Shown: positions 1 to 7,294, numbered from the stretch's first letter. The stretch is 9,302 bases of DNA from CAZMFZ01 sp046152935 (GCA_046152935.1 JBJXGB010000132.1:1-9302); one strand, 5' to 3'. The notes: generated by a model from the sequence alone, not told the origin. Numbers and translations: made by a program.

Positions 1-98
1 TAGATTATCCCTTGTTAGTTAGATTTCGATATTGAAATAGTACCTTGAATATTTTCTACTAGAATGTGGTGATTTGTAATAAATTGTGATACCGTGCA

Positions 99-2483
99 TT
101 AAAAACGAGCTTGAACACCTAATTGTACTCTCACTGGATATTGAGGCATGCCATTGGCGAACTCTACTGCCGATGAACCTGCGCCTGCCGATTCAGGAGC
201 GGCTCCAATATTCACATTTCTATATCTTTGATCCAATAAATTACTTCCTTGAACGAAGAAATTCAACCATTTTGTGGCCCTAAAACTCGCATTTGCATTC
301 AAAAGAAAATAACCATCGATAGTTTGGTATTTGGTTGGTTCCGAGGCTTTTACAGAAGCTGCATCGAAAGTACGTTGGTCTGAAAACAACAACATATTGA
401 TTGAAAGGCTAAATTTTCCAATGTTGGTAGTGCCACCAATCTTTGAACTAAGGGGCGATACACCTCTTAAATCTCTTGGGGCTAATGGTCCACTGCCATC
501 AATATCAATGGTGCCGTCAGTATATGAAACACTTAGGTATGGAAGTATATTAAAACGACTATTAAAACTTATCAAATAATCAGTTTCAAAAGTGATTCCG
601 TATACATTTTGAGTTCCTAAATTGTCGTTTATCTGTATGCCACCAATTATTGGATAGCCTGCATAAGTTTTAGTAGGGTAAATAGATTGAATTCTGTTTG
701 TATCCGACACAGGGCTTATCAAATCTGTGATCATAGTATAATAAGGAGTAATTCCAATCGAACTATTTTTTGTAGGCCTTATCTTTGCTGTAAATTCCAA
801 TGTAGTAAGTCTTTGTGGTTTCAACTGTGCATTTGGTAGTTGAAAGAAGAATGAATAAACTGGAGGCAAACCAGAACCTGAGTTGTTAAAATTAAATGTA
901 CCATACCTGTCAAACATATTTTGAGGAGAAGGTGCCAAAAAGGCTGTACCAAACATGGCTTTTAATGTAACCATGCTATCAGGGTTGTATACCACACCTA
1001 TTCTTGGATTTAAAGTGCTTAAAGTACGAGCCTCTGCATTTTGCAAATACTTGTCTTCAGGTTTGGCGTATATATAGTTATCACTTCTCAAGCCAGCAGT
1101 TATGATTACTTTTTTTATAGGCTTGTATGTCATTTGGACTAATGCGCCTATGTTCTGATAGTTAATTTTGACTAAATCGACCGGAATACCATTTGGTGTT
1201 TGCGTAACGTCAATACTGTTTACTAATATTCCTGATGTTGCATCTCCTGATAAAGGATTTTGCAAATTATTACTTCGGGGTACAGATGTGTAATATTCAT
1301 AAGTAGCACCAGCTGTAATGCTAAATTTATCATTTGCTTTGTACGATACCAATTGCTCTGCTTTTGCCATCCACCCATAAGCAAATAAGTAAGCTGGTTC
1401 CATGTTTGTAAATACATTCCTGAAGTTAGATTTGTTGTCCAGATCATAGCGATTAAAAATCAAAAATGAATTCAATGATATTTTTTCGGAAATGCTTTTG
1501 TTGTAGTTAATATTTATGTTGTTGATGATGTGCCCGAAGTATGAGGCATCGTTGTAGACCGCATTGGCAGGAGAGTTAGCCTGCGTAGAAGGCGATCTGC
1601 TATAATTTCTAAAGTAAGAAATCTTAAAATCACCTATATATAAATTGAAATATGCTGCATAGGCAGACAAATTATTGTTTTTTGATTTGTCTATTGGGGC
1701 TTTAGGAGTAATAGGACCAAATATAGTAGGGAAGGTGCCAGATTGCAATATCGAATCTGTATTGCCATATTCTTTTTTGTAAAAGTTTTCTAAAGGGGGT
1801 TGCGCATCAAAAAAGTATTGTCCCCCAACATTGAATTCCACTTTGGAGCTGAATTTGTAGGACAAATGCAAGTTGCCCAAGTAAGTATTGTACATACCAC
1901 CTCTCAATTGCGCATTGAGGTTTATTCCTCTGATTTCATTGTCATTTTTTTTGGTAATAATATTGATTACTCCTGAAAAAGCATCGGCTCCATAAAGTGC
2001 AGATGCTGGGCCGTACACTACCTCGATCTGCTTTGCCATGTGCACAGGGTAATTTTCCATAACGGCTATAATATCATTGGTGGGAGAAGAAATTCGAACC
2101 CCATCTAAGAGAATGATAAACTTATCCATGCCACGAATACCCCTCAGTGTAATGTCGTTCATCCAGCGTGGATCTACGCCAAAATCAATCTTGAACTCAG
2201 GCAAGTCTCTCAACACATCTAATAAAGACATATAACCTCTTTTGTTAATCATATCTTCTGTTACTACTCTCACAGTGGCGGGAGCATCATTTGATTTTTC
2301 AGCTCCAGTACGAGATGTAGTAGTAATTTTCATATTCATCATCTCTTCAAGCGACATATCCATAAAATCCACACTTTTGGTAGAATCATCGGGTGAAATA
2401 ACAGCTAACTCTTGTGCTAATAATACTGAATATTGCATAAAAAACGCAATCGCTAGCGCGAAAATGGTAGTTTTTCTAGTCAT
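99..2483 (-). CDS. TonB-dependent outer-membrane receptor (plug plus beta-barrel)
   Basis: Predicted outer-membrane receptor for TonB-powered uptake of an unidentified ligand. From the ATG at 2483 it has 794 residues. Residues 1-23 form a signal peptide (basic MTRK, a hydrophobic core, then LLA before Gln). A conserved N-terminal stretch, SLEEMMNMKITTTSR (about 44-58), leads into the plug domain (about 64-180), with DAPATVRVVTEDM, LRDLP, LRGIRG, LLDGVR and VYGPASALYGADAFSGVINI. The rest is beta-barrel-like, with alternating aromatic/polar strands and many Asn/Tyr, ending in VQLGVQARF with the terminal Phe typical of barrel assembly. The frame remains open to a TTG at 2519, but those 12 extra residues would precede the signal peptide, so the ATG is preferred. 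There is no carboxypeptidase-like N-terminal extension and no SusD partner, so it looks like a Cir/siderophore/cobalamin-style receptor rather than a SusC glycan transporter. The family is secure; the substrate cannot be read from the sequence. Confidence 0.93.
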   Translation of the reverse strand: MTRKTTIFALAIAFFMQYSVLLAQELAVISPDDSTKSVDFMDMSLEEMMNMKITTTSRTGAEKSNDAPATVRVVTEDMINKRGYMSLLDVLRDLPEFKIDFGVDPRWMNDITLRGIRGMDKFIILLDGVRISSPTNDIIAVMENYPVHMAKQIEVVYGPASALYGADAFSGVINIITKKNDNEIRGINLNAQLRGGMYNTYLGNLHLSYKFSSKVEFNVGGQYFFDAQPPLENFYKKEYGNTDSILQSGTFPTIFGPITPKAPIDKSKNNNLSAYAAYFNLYIGDFKISYFRNYSRSPSTQANSPANAVYNDASYFGHIINNININYNKSISEKISLNSFLIFNRYDLDNKSNFRNVFTNMEPAYLFAYGWMAKAEQLVSYKANDKFSITAGATYEYYTSVPRSNNLQNPLSGDATSGILVNSIDVTQTPNGIPVDLVKINYQNIGALVQMTYKPIKKVIITAGLRSDNYIYAKPEDKYLQNAEARTLSTLNPRIGVVYNPDSMVTLKAMFGTAFLAPSPQNMFDRYGTFNFNNSGSGLPPVYSFFFQLPNAQLKPQRLTTLEFTAKIRPTKNSSIGITPYYTMITDLISPVSDTNRIQSIYPTKTYAGYPIIGGIQINDNLGTQNVYGITFETDYLISFNSRFNILPYLSVSYTDGTIDIDGSGPLAPRDLRGVSPLSSKIGGTTNIGKFSLSINMLLFSDQRTFDAASVKASEPTKYQTIDGYFLLNANASFRATKWLNFFVQGSNLLDQRYRNVNIGAAPESAGAGSSAVEFANGMPQYPVRVQLGVQARF

Positions 2484-2542
2484 TTTTTTGGGAGTTGAGT
2501 GAAAAAAGCAATTACACAATAGTTAGCATTGATTGCTTTTCT

Positions 2543-2575
2543 CAAAACTAGGAAAAAAAATATTCACTATTTCAA
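2543..2575 (-). promoter_or_regulatory. Candidate Bacteroidota-type promoter for the TonB receptor gene
   Basis: On the minus strand, TAGTTTTG (2550-2543) matches the Bacteroidota -7 consensus TAnnTTTG exactly. A TTG (2575-2573) lies 22 bp upstream of it, close to the usual -33 position though slightly wide. Transcription would begin near 2537 and leave an untranslated leader of roughly 50 nt before the ATG at 2483. It lies just downstream, in transcription order, of the hairpin at 2613-2663, as expected for a new transcription unit. The match is by eye only. Confidence 0.45.
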
Positions 2576-2612
2576 TATTAACAGAATGGTAATACTGTAG
2601 CTGATTTATTAA

Positions 2613-2663
2613 CAATAATTCATTTATAAATAGCAGTAGTTCAGCTATTTATGAAAATTATTG
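2613..2663 (-). terminator. Long AT-rich hairpin, probable terminator or 3' end of the sia-like operon
   Basis: ATAAATAGC (2626-2634) and GCTATTTAT (2644-2652) form a perfect 9-bp inverted repeat around a 9-nt loop. The stem then extends through three more pairs (one is G-T), a 2-nt bulge, and a second perfect 8-bp block, CAATAATT (2613-2620) with AATTATTG (2656-2663). This gives about 20 pairs within 51 nt. It lies 37 bp after the stop codon of the GAF/PAS gene and before the TonB receptor promoter. No clear U-run follows on the minus strand, so it may be a weak terminator or an mRNA 3'-stabilising hairpin. The symmetry is seen directly; the function is inferred. Confidence 0.45.
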
Positions 2664-2699
2664 CTGCATAATTGTTTAAAAGTAGAAATAAAAAAGTTG

Positions 2700-4271
2700 C
2701 TATTTGGGAAGTATAAGGTTGAATAGATTGCATTTTACACCATCGATTCCGAGTTTGTTTACAATGGCCTCAACAGGTATTTTTTCCCCTTTGGCATTGC
2801 TTACTTGGGCATGAAATGCTTTACGCATACGTATTTTTTCAGTCACAAAGTAATCGTTCACATTGGCATTAAGTATTTCTTTGGCAGAAATGCCAAACAA
2901 GCTACTTGCAGTTTCATTTGCCACTAATATTTTACCTTCTTCTGTGGCTAAAAATATGGCCGAATCCATGCCATTCAATATGGCGATCACTTGTTTTTCT
3001 TTTCTATGGGCTTTCTCCTCGCTTATTTCAAGGCTTTCTTTCTGGCGAAGGAGATCGCCAGTTTGCTGTTTCACTTCTAATTCTAAATTATTTTTGAGGT
3101 GCAAAAGCTCGGCTTGGTTTCTGTGCAACTCTTCTTGCAAGGCAGATAACTCTTCCATATTTTGCCTCAATTCCTCTTCCTTCTCTCGCATCTCTTGGTT
3201 GGTTTTTTGCGTATCGTCCAAGAGTTTTTTGGTGCGATCAGATATTTTAGTAGAGATAATAGTTGAACCCAACATCTCGGCTATCTTCACAACAAAATCT
3301 CGCTCAACGTGATTGAAAGGCGAAAAGGAAGCTAATTCGATAACACCAGACACTTCGTCATTTACTTTCAAAGGCACAATAAACACACACGAGGCAGTAG
3401 CTTCGCCCATTCCAGAGGTTATTTTTACAAAATCTTTGGGCACTTTGGTGAGGAAAATGGGTGTTTTCTCCAAAAAAGCCTGCCCAGTGAGGCCATCTGC
3501 CATTGCTTTGCCATCGTTGTCTTGGTAGATTTCAATTTTTTTCTCAATAAATTTCTTCCTTTCGTAAGCATGTGCTGCCTTCAATTCTAGGTGTTGACTT
3601 TTCTGGTCTTCATCGTTAAGCATGAAAACAAAACCTTGGTTTGCCTTCACATATTTAACCACAAACTCTAATGATTGGTAACAGAGGTCGTCTATCGTAG
3701 TGTAATTTCTTCTTAAAACTTCTGCAAATGCAGCTTGACCAGAAGAACTCCAATTGTTTTCTTCGTCTTTAATCGCTATTTCTTGCAAGCTTTTTTTCAT
3801 GGCATTTAGTGCAATGCCCAGTGTATCGCTGTTCGATTTAAGTACTATTTCGGTACTGAAGTCTTTTTTACCAATCTTTTCGGCAATTTCTACAATGGCT
3901 CCATCGCGCTTGTTGAGCTCATCTAAAACTGCGTGGAAATTTTGAACTTCCTGCATTTGCAAGTATTCAATGGATTTGTCTTTCGTTCTATCTATTTTTT
4001 TGCCATCGACAATGGCATCAGCTCTTTTATAGAGCAATAAAAAATTTTGGAGATATTGGGCTGAAAATAACCTAACCGATAGTAGCAAGATAAAAGCGAG
4101 ACCTTGCACCGCAAAAAACAAATAGCCAATTATTGACATCTGTCCATTTTGAAAATAATTGAAAGCAGTGTATAAAATTTGGATACCCAGTAATACAATT
4201 ACAATTATTAGAACCTGATTTATTTTGAAATTGGCAGTTTGAAATTGAGTATGGTTTTTTTTATTAGACAT
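2700..4271 (-). CDS. Membrane GAF/PAS sensory protein without a recognisable output domain
   Basis: From the ATG at 4271 the product has 523 residues; an in-frame TTG at 4280 would add three. Two hydrophobic segments (about 18-37 and 46-69) form an N-terminal membrane hairpin with almost no periplasmic loop. A HAMP-like helical region follows (about 122-169, with DTLGIALNAMKKSL), then a GAF domain (about 182-342; GLTGQAFLEKTPIFL and IVPLKVNDEVSGVIELAS are typical). A Glu/Gln-rich coiled coil comes next (about 345-427, EKEEELRQNMEELSALQEEL), and a C-terminal PAS domain (about 427-523, AIFLATEEGKILVANETAS). The protein ends at the last PAS strand. No histidine-kinase, GGDEF, EAL, cyclase or phosphatase domain follows, and the 216 bp downstream hold no remnant. 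It begins 44 bp after the siaC-like stop and is probably the last gene of that operon, in the place where Pseudomonas has siaD. It may be the regulated partner of SiaC or a scaffold; that role is inference. Confidence 0.9.
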   Translation of the reverse strand: MSNKKNHTQFQTANFKINQVLIIVIVLLGIQILYTAFNYFQNGQMSIIGYLFFAVQGLAFILLLSVRLFSAQYLQNFLLLYKRADAIVDGKKIDRTKDKSIEYLQMQEVQNFHAVLDELNKRDGAIVEIAEKIGKKDFSTEIVLKSNSDTLGIALNAMKKSLQEIAIKDEENNWSSSGQAAFAEVLRRNYTTIDDLCYQSLEFVVKYVKANQGFVFMLNDEDQKSQHLELKAAHAYERKKFIEKKIEIYQDNDGKAMADGLTGQAFLEKTPIFLTKVPKDFVKITSGMGEATASCVFIVPLKVNDEVSGVIELASFSPFNHVERDFVVKIAEMLGSTIISTKISDRTKKLLDDTQKTNQEMREKEEELRQNMEELSALQEELHRNQAELLHLKNNLELEVKQQTGDLLRQKESLEISEEKAHRKEKQVIAILNGMDSAIFLATEEGKILVANETASSLFGISAKEILNANVNDYFVTEKIRMRKAFHAQVSNAKGEKIPVEAIVNKLGIDGVKCNLFNLILPK

Positions 4272-4315
4272 AATTATCAATTTAAACTGCCAATTAATGT
4301 ATCTGAGTATGGAAA

Positions 4316-4708
4316 TTAAGCTTTTACGAGATCGCCAACAATGATAATATCTAGACCTGAGTCTAATTGGTAATCCTCAGCTTCTTCTTTCATATCTTCA
4401 TCATCAATATTATAGTGCCATGTAACAGTAACGGAAGCGCCAGTTTCCTCATAAGCTTTCAACGCGTTCATCAATAGTAGCAAAGCTTTGCTCGAACTTG
4501 TGTTAAAATAAGTAAGACTGAAATGAAAATCGATTGCTTTTTTAGAAAGCATAAATTCGTTGAGCCATTGGTGTAGTTGTTTGTAAAATTCTACAGTATT
4601 TTCCAAATACGACTCGCCAGAAATTATGCATTTACCCGAAATCGAATCAAAATCAACGTTTGGTGTGAAAAATGTGTCAGATGCACCTGTAATTTTTAAG
4701 TTTTCCAT
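4316..4708 (-). CDS. siaC: SiaC-family regulatory phosphoprotein (DUF1987)
   Basis: Small cytosolic switch protein of 130 residues, about the usual length for the family. In Pseudomonas aeruginosa, SiaC is phosphorylated on a threonine by SiaB, dephosphorylated by SiaA, and in its unphosphorylated form binds and activates the diguanylate cyclase SiaD. The family signature is visible: FDSISGKCIISGESYLEN near the N-terminus, FYKQLHQWLNEF (41-52), and the phospho-site segment FSLTYFNTSSSKALL (63-77), in which Thr70 occupies the position of the phosphorylated Thr of SiaC. The acidic C-terminal third (IDDEDMKEEAED, 101-112) is also typical. The start is an ATG 20 bp after the siaB-like stop, so the two genes are almost certainly co-transcribed. 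The family call is strong. The downstream target is not known here because no SiaD-type cyclase is encoded in the window. Confidence 0.92.
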   Translation of the reverse strand: MENLKITGASDTFFTPNVDFDSISGKCIISGESYLENTVEFYKQLHQWLNEFMLSKKAIDFHFSLTYFNTSSSKALLLLMNALKAYEETGASVTVTWHYNIDDEDMKEEAEDYQLDSGLDIIIVGDLVKA

Positions 4709-4728
4709 GTAAAATATATTGCTTTTGT

Positions 4729-5283
4729 TTAATTTTTAATTTTAGCAGTTAAGGAGAAAAATGAATTTTCCTCGTCATGGGCAATTGCCTCATATTCAAT
4801 GGGTTCGCCAGCTGTCAAAGCCACTTGTATCAAACCGATTCCAGCTCCTTTGCTTCTTGCCCCTGGTCCAGCGGTGCGTGTATCGCGTTTCAACTTTCTC
4901 AGTTCGTCTCTATCTAGTGAATTAATCAGTTCGCAGCTTTCGATCAACTCATCAATATGTGCATTTGGCACCATATTGCCCGTTGTAAATTTGAAGCTTC
5001 CTTCATAACGAGAAACGCTTACAGAACCGATTCCATATTCTTTCTCACCAATTACAATAGTTTCTGCACTGTAATAATACACATTTTGTGCAAATTCTAT
5101 AAATACAGCAAGCAATTTTCTGCTCAACACAGGATCTTGTGTAAATGTGTCTCTGATGATATCGCTCAATTTGTGCAATATTTCTTCCAGAAACGGGCCT
5201 TTGTAGGACAACACCAAGGCGTTGCCTTTGTTTACGATATAGTTTTTATATATCGTATGTCTTTCATTCTCGGTAGGATTCAT
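4729..5283 (-). CDS. siaB: SiaB-family protein kinase (GHKL/HATPase fold, DUF6272)
   Basis: Predicted cytosolic kinase of 184 residues that phosphorylates the SiaC-type protein encoded immediately downstream. The fold is that of the anti-sigma-factor kinases (SpoIIAB/RsbW-like). An N-box-like helix FIEFAQNVYYYS (61-72) supplies Glu63 and Asn67 for Mg-ATP binding, and a glycine-rich ATP-lid segment GARSKGAGIGLIQVAL lies at 141-156. The usual D-x-G-x-G box appears only as a TTGN segment (100-103) without an aspartate. I believe this is usual for SiaB proteins, but it should be checked by alignment. The ATG at 5283 lies 29 bp after the phosphatase stop, and the siaC-like gene begins 20 bp after this stop, giving the same A-B-C order as in Pseudomonas. 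The neighbour set and motifs make the family assignment firm. Activity is inferred from the family. Confidence 0.9.
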   Translation of the reverse strand: MNPTENERHTIYKNYIVNKGNALVLSYKGPFLEEILHKLSDIIRDTFTQDPVLSRKLLAVFIEFAQNVYYYSAETIVIGEKEYGIGSVSVSRYEGSFKFTTGNMVPNAHIDELIESCELINSLDRDELRKLKRDTRTAGPGARSKGAGIGLIQVALTAGEPIEYEAIAHDEENSFFSLTAKIKN

Positions 5284-5312
5284 AAAATTTGTTTTAGTTG
5301 ATTATTATAAAT

Positions 5313-7235
5313 TTAGATTTGAATTCCTACTAAAGTAATATCGTCTCGCTGTGCCACCTCTCCCTTGTGCTTAATCAAAGCATTTTCTAAGATTGATTGT
5401 TGATCGCCTAAACTCTTGCCAGCAGCTTCCACAATCAATTGTTCAAAGTTTTTACGCCCAAATTTATCGCGGTTCAAGTTGTTCTGATCTACAAAACCAT
5501 CTGTAGTCAAGAACAATTTGGTATCTTTCGGCAGATTCATGGTTTGATTTTCAAAATTCACTTCTCGTACTTTTTTGATGGCACCGCCTATCGATTTTCT
5601 ATCGCCTTTCAACATTTCTAGTTTATTTGTATCTGGCAACATATAATACAAAGGTCGTTTAGCCCCGCAGAAGGTCAATTTTACAGACGAATCGCCTTTT
5701 TTTCTTTCAATCAAACACATGCAAGCATCCATGCCATCGTTGTTGTCAGACTCGCCTTGCTTCAGGGCATGTCGTACATTTTTATCTAAATGATGCAAAA
5801 TTTCACTCGGTGAAGTCATTTGTTTCTCCTTCACAAGCTCGTTGAGCAAACTATTTCCGATCATCGACATAAAGGCTCCAGGCACACCGTGTCCCGTACA
5901 ATCCATAGCCGCGACTATTATTTTTTCAGTATTATCTTGTAATTCAGCAACATGATGAAACCAAAAGAAATCGCCAGAAACAATATCTTTTGGCTGAAAT
6001 ACCACAAAGGAGCGAATGTGTTTATTCATTTCTTCAGGCGAAGGGAGCACCGCATTTTGAATGGTCTTGGCATAGTGAATGCTATTCATGGTATGCTCTT
6101 TTTCAAGCTCCAACAATTGTGCCCCTTTTTCAATTATTTCATTTTTGCTTGCAAGAGTTTTGTTGAATTTCTTTTGCAATTGATAGCTTCTGTAGATGAA
6201 AAAACCTAATGCTACTAACAAAAGAGCAAAAACACCAAATACGTAGATCAAATTTTGTTGCAATTGAATAGTTGCATTTTGCTTCAGCAGTATTAATTTT
6301 TGCTCTTTGATACGTTTCTGCTGATTTTCGATCTCTACAGTCACCAAATCTAGTTTAGCAGCTTTTTCTTTCATCTCAGTTTCTTGATTCTTGATTGAAA
6401 GTTCTTGATCCGCAATTTTTTTCACTTGCTCAGCCAATATTGCCAATTTCTCATCTAAGGTCTTTTGCTGTTTTACCACATTTTCGTTGAGAACGACCAA
6501 AGTTTTCTTCTGATTTTCAATTTCAACTTTTTGTTTTTCTAACTCAGCTTTTTGTTTTTCTATCTCAACATGTTGCTTTTCAATTTCTTGCTTTTTTATG
6601 TCTATCTCAACTTTCATAATGTCAAGATCGTGTTGCTGCTGCTTTACTTTGTCTTTCTCTTTGTCTAGATTTTGTTGCGTATCTTTGTAAAGTTGGGCTA
6701 CATCTATTTCAGTACCACCCAAAAGCACCAATTGAGGACCTATTTTCATACCCCCATTTATGATATTGGCTTTATTGATTTCAAATTTCAATTGGTTGTT
6801 GTCGTTATAAAAATTGATCATTACGCTCTTTTTGTCAACTGCTTTCTCCGACATCAATAAAATAGATTGCGTATTCGTCTTTTCTAAGATTTCTTTCAAA
6901 TAAGGAGTGTAATTGGTGCCAATATATACCACGTTTACATCTTTAATTTCTGAAATACTATTTAATCTCTTCACTTTGATAGGCTTATTTTTCCATGTAG
7001 CCTTTGTCAAATTCTTATTAAAAGCATTGAAAACTTCTTCATCCTCGGTAAGAACTCCATAGGTAAAAGATGTGAAAGCCGATTCATTGCTCCATTCTAT
7101 ATTTTGAGAAATTTTATATGCCATTCCTGCCCGTAAAATGGATGGTGTCACTGTTTGTGCTTTCACATTAGCACTGATGAGGGTAGAAAAAAGAAGTATG
7201 ACAGTGAGTGCGTAAATCTGGAAAGTTCTGTTCAT
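5313..7235 (-). CDS. YfiR-domain PP2C/SpoIIE-family phosphatase (SiaA-like)
   Basis: Transmembrane phosphatase of 640 residues, predicted to dephosphorylate the SiaC-type protein encoded two genes downstream. In order it has a signal peptide or anchor (1-26, VKA before Gln); a periplasmic YfiR-like domain (about 30-176, with RAGMAYKISQNIEW, NVVYIGTNYTPYLKEIL, and the hallmark VMINFYNDNNQLKFEINKA followed by MKIGPQLVLLGG); a long heptad coiled coil (about 185-325); one TM helix (about 329-348); a short cytosolic helix; and a PP2C/SpoIIE catalytic domain (about 385-640). Metal-binding motifs are intact: PKDIVSGDFFW (Asp417, Asp422), MDCTGHGVPGAFMSM (Asp445), LTTDGF (Asp579) and QRDDITLVGI (Asp631, Asp632). 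Pseudomonas SiaA has the same catalytic domain but a HAMP-containing sensor, so the YfiR head is the notable difference. No cysteine occurs in the periplasmic part. It is the first gene of the operon, 29 bp ahead of the siaB-like gene. The catalytic call is firm; the ligand and SiaA orthology are inference. Confidence 0.92.
   Translation of the reverse strand: MNRTFQIYALTVILLFSTLISANVKAQTVTPSILRAGMAYKISQNIEWSNESAFTSFTYGVLTEDEEVFNAFNKNLTKATWKNKPIKVKRLNSISEIKDVNVVYIGTNYTPYLKEILEKTNTQSILLMSEKAVDKKSVMINFYNDNNQLKFEINKANIINGGMKIGPQLVLLGGTEIDVAQLYKDTQQNLDKEKDKVKQQQHDLDIMKVEIDIKKQEIEKQHVEIEKQKAELEKQKVEIENQKKTLVVLNENVVKQQKTLDEKLAILAEQVKKIADQELSIKNQETEMKEKAAKLDLVTVEIENQQKRIKEQKLILLKQNATIQLQQNLIYVFGVFALLLVALGFFIYRSYQLQKKFNKTLASKNEIIEKGAQLLELEKEHTMNSIHYAKTIQNAVLPSPEEMNKHIRSFVVFQPKDIVSGDFFWFHHVAELQDNTEKIIVAAMDCTGHGVPGAFMSMIGNSLLNELVKEKQMTSPSEILHHLDKNVRHALKQGESDNNDGMDACMCLIERKKGDSSVKLTFCGAKRPLYYMLPDTNKLEMLKGDRKSIGGAIKKVREVNFENQTMNLPKDTKLFLTTDGFVDQNNLNRDKFGRKNFEQLIVEAAGKSLGDQQSILENALIKHKGEVAQRDDITLVGIQI
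6507..6611 (-). repeat. Five tandem 21-bp units encoding a heptad coiled coil
   Basis: Inside the phosphatase gene, residues 209-243 consist of five consecutive heptads: VEIDIKK, QEIEKQH, VEIEKQK, AELEKQK and VEIENQK. At the DNA level these are five imperfect 21-bp units (5 x 21 = 105 bp). Hydrophobic residues recur at fixed heptad positions, so the repeat is part of the periplasmic coiled coil. The middle three units are the most alike, which suggests growth by duplication, and unit number could vary between strains. Confidence 0.75.
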
Positions 7236-7262
7236 TTTCTAAAGTAGTTTGGTAGAGTAAGT

Positions 7263-7294
7263 CAAATAGTATTCAATTAGACTTCGATTTTCAA
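7263..7294 (-). promoter_or_regulatory. Weak candidate promoter for the sia-like operon
   Basis: On the minus strand, TACTATTTG (7271-7263) resembles the Bacteroidota -7 box TAnnTTTG with one extra base. A TTG (7294-7292) lies 20 bp upstream of it. Transcription would start near 7256, about 20 nt before the ATG at 7235. No exact TAnnTTTG was found between 7236 and 7523, so this is only the best available candidate. The first operon gene must have a promoter in this gap unless it is read through from the GH3 gene. Confidence 0.2.

Noticed and set aside
1..98. Terminator or RNA gene downstream of the TonB receptor gene
   Set aside because: Only short, weak AT-rich symmetry is visible (ATATT with AATAT); nothing can be supported.
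99..2483. SusC-type glycan transporter
   Set aside because: There is no N-terminal carboxypeptidase-like domain, no SusD gene beside it, and at about 794 residues it is shorter than typical SusC proteins.
2484..2519. N-terminal extension of the TonB receptor from TTG at 2519
   Set aside because: The 12 added residues (including two Cys) would precede a clear signal peptide that begins at the ATG at 2483.
2863..3312. Plus-strand 149-codon open frame rich in Ser and Phe
   Set aside because: It lies opposite the coiled-coil and PAS-coding part of the GAF/PAS gene; its Ser/Phe-rich composition mirrors Glu/Lys-rich codons of the real gene and it matches no family.
2700..4271. Hybrid or classical sensor histidine kinase
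   Set aside because: No H-box or ATPase domain is present; the protein stops at the end of the PAS domain.
4957..5301. Plus-strand 114-codon open frame opposite the siaB-like gene
   Set aside because: It is entirely antisense to a well-supported gene, with no recognisable domain or start signal.
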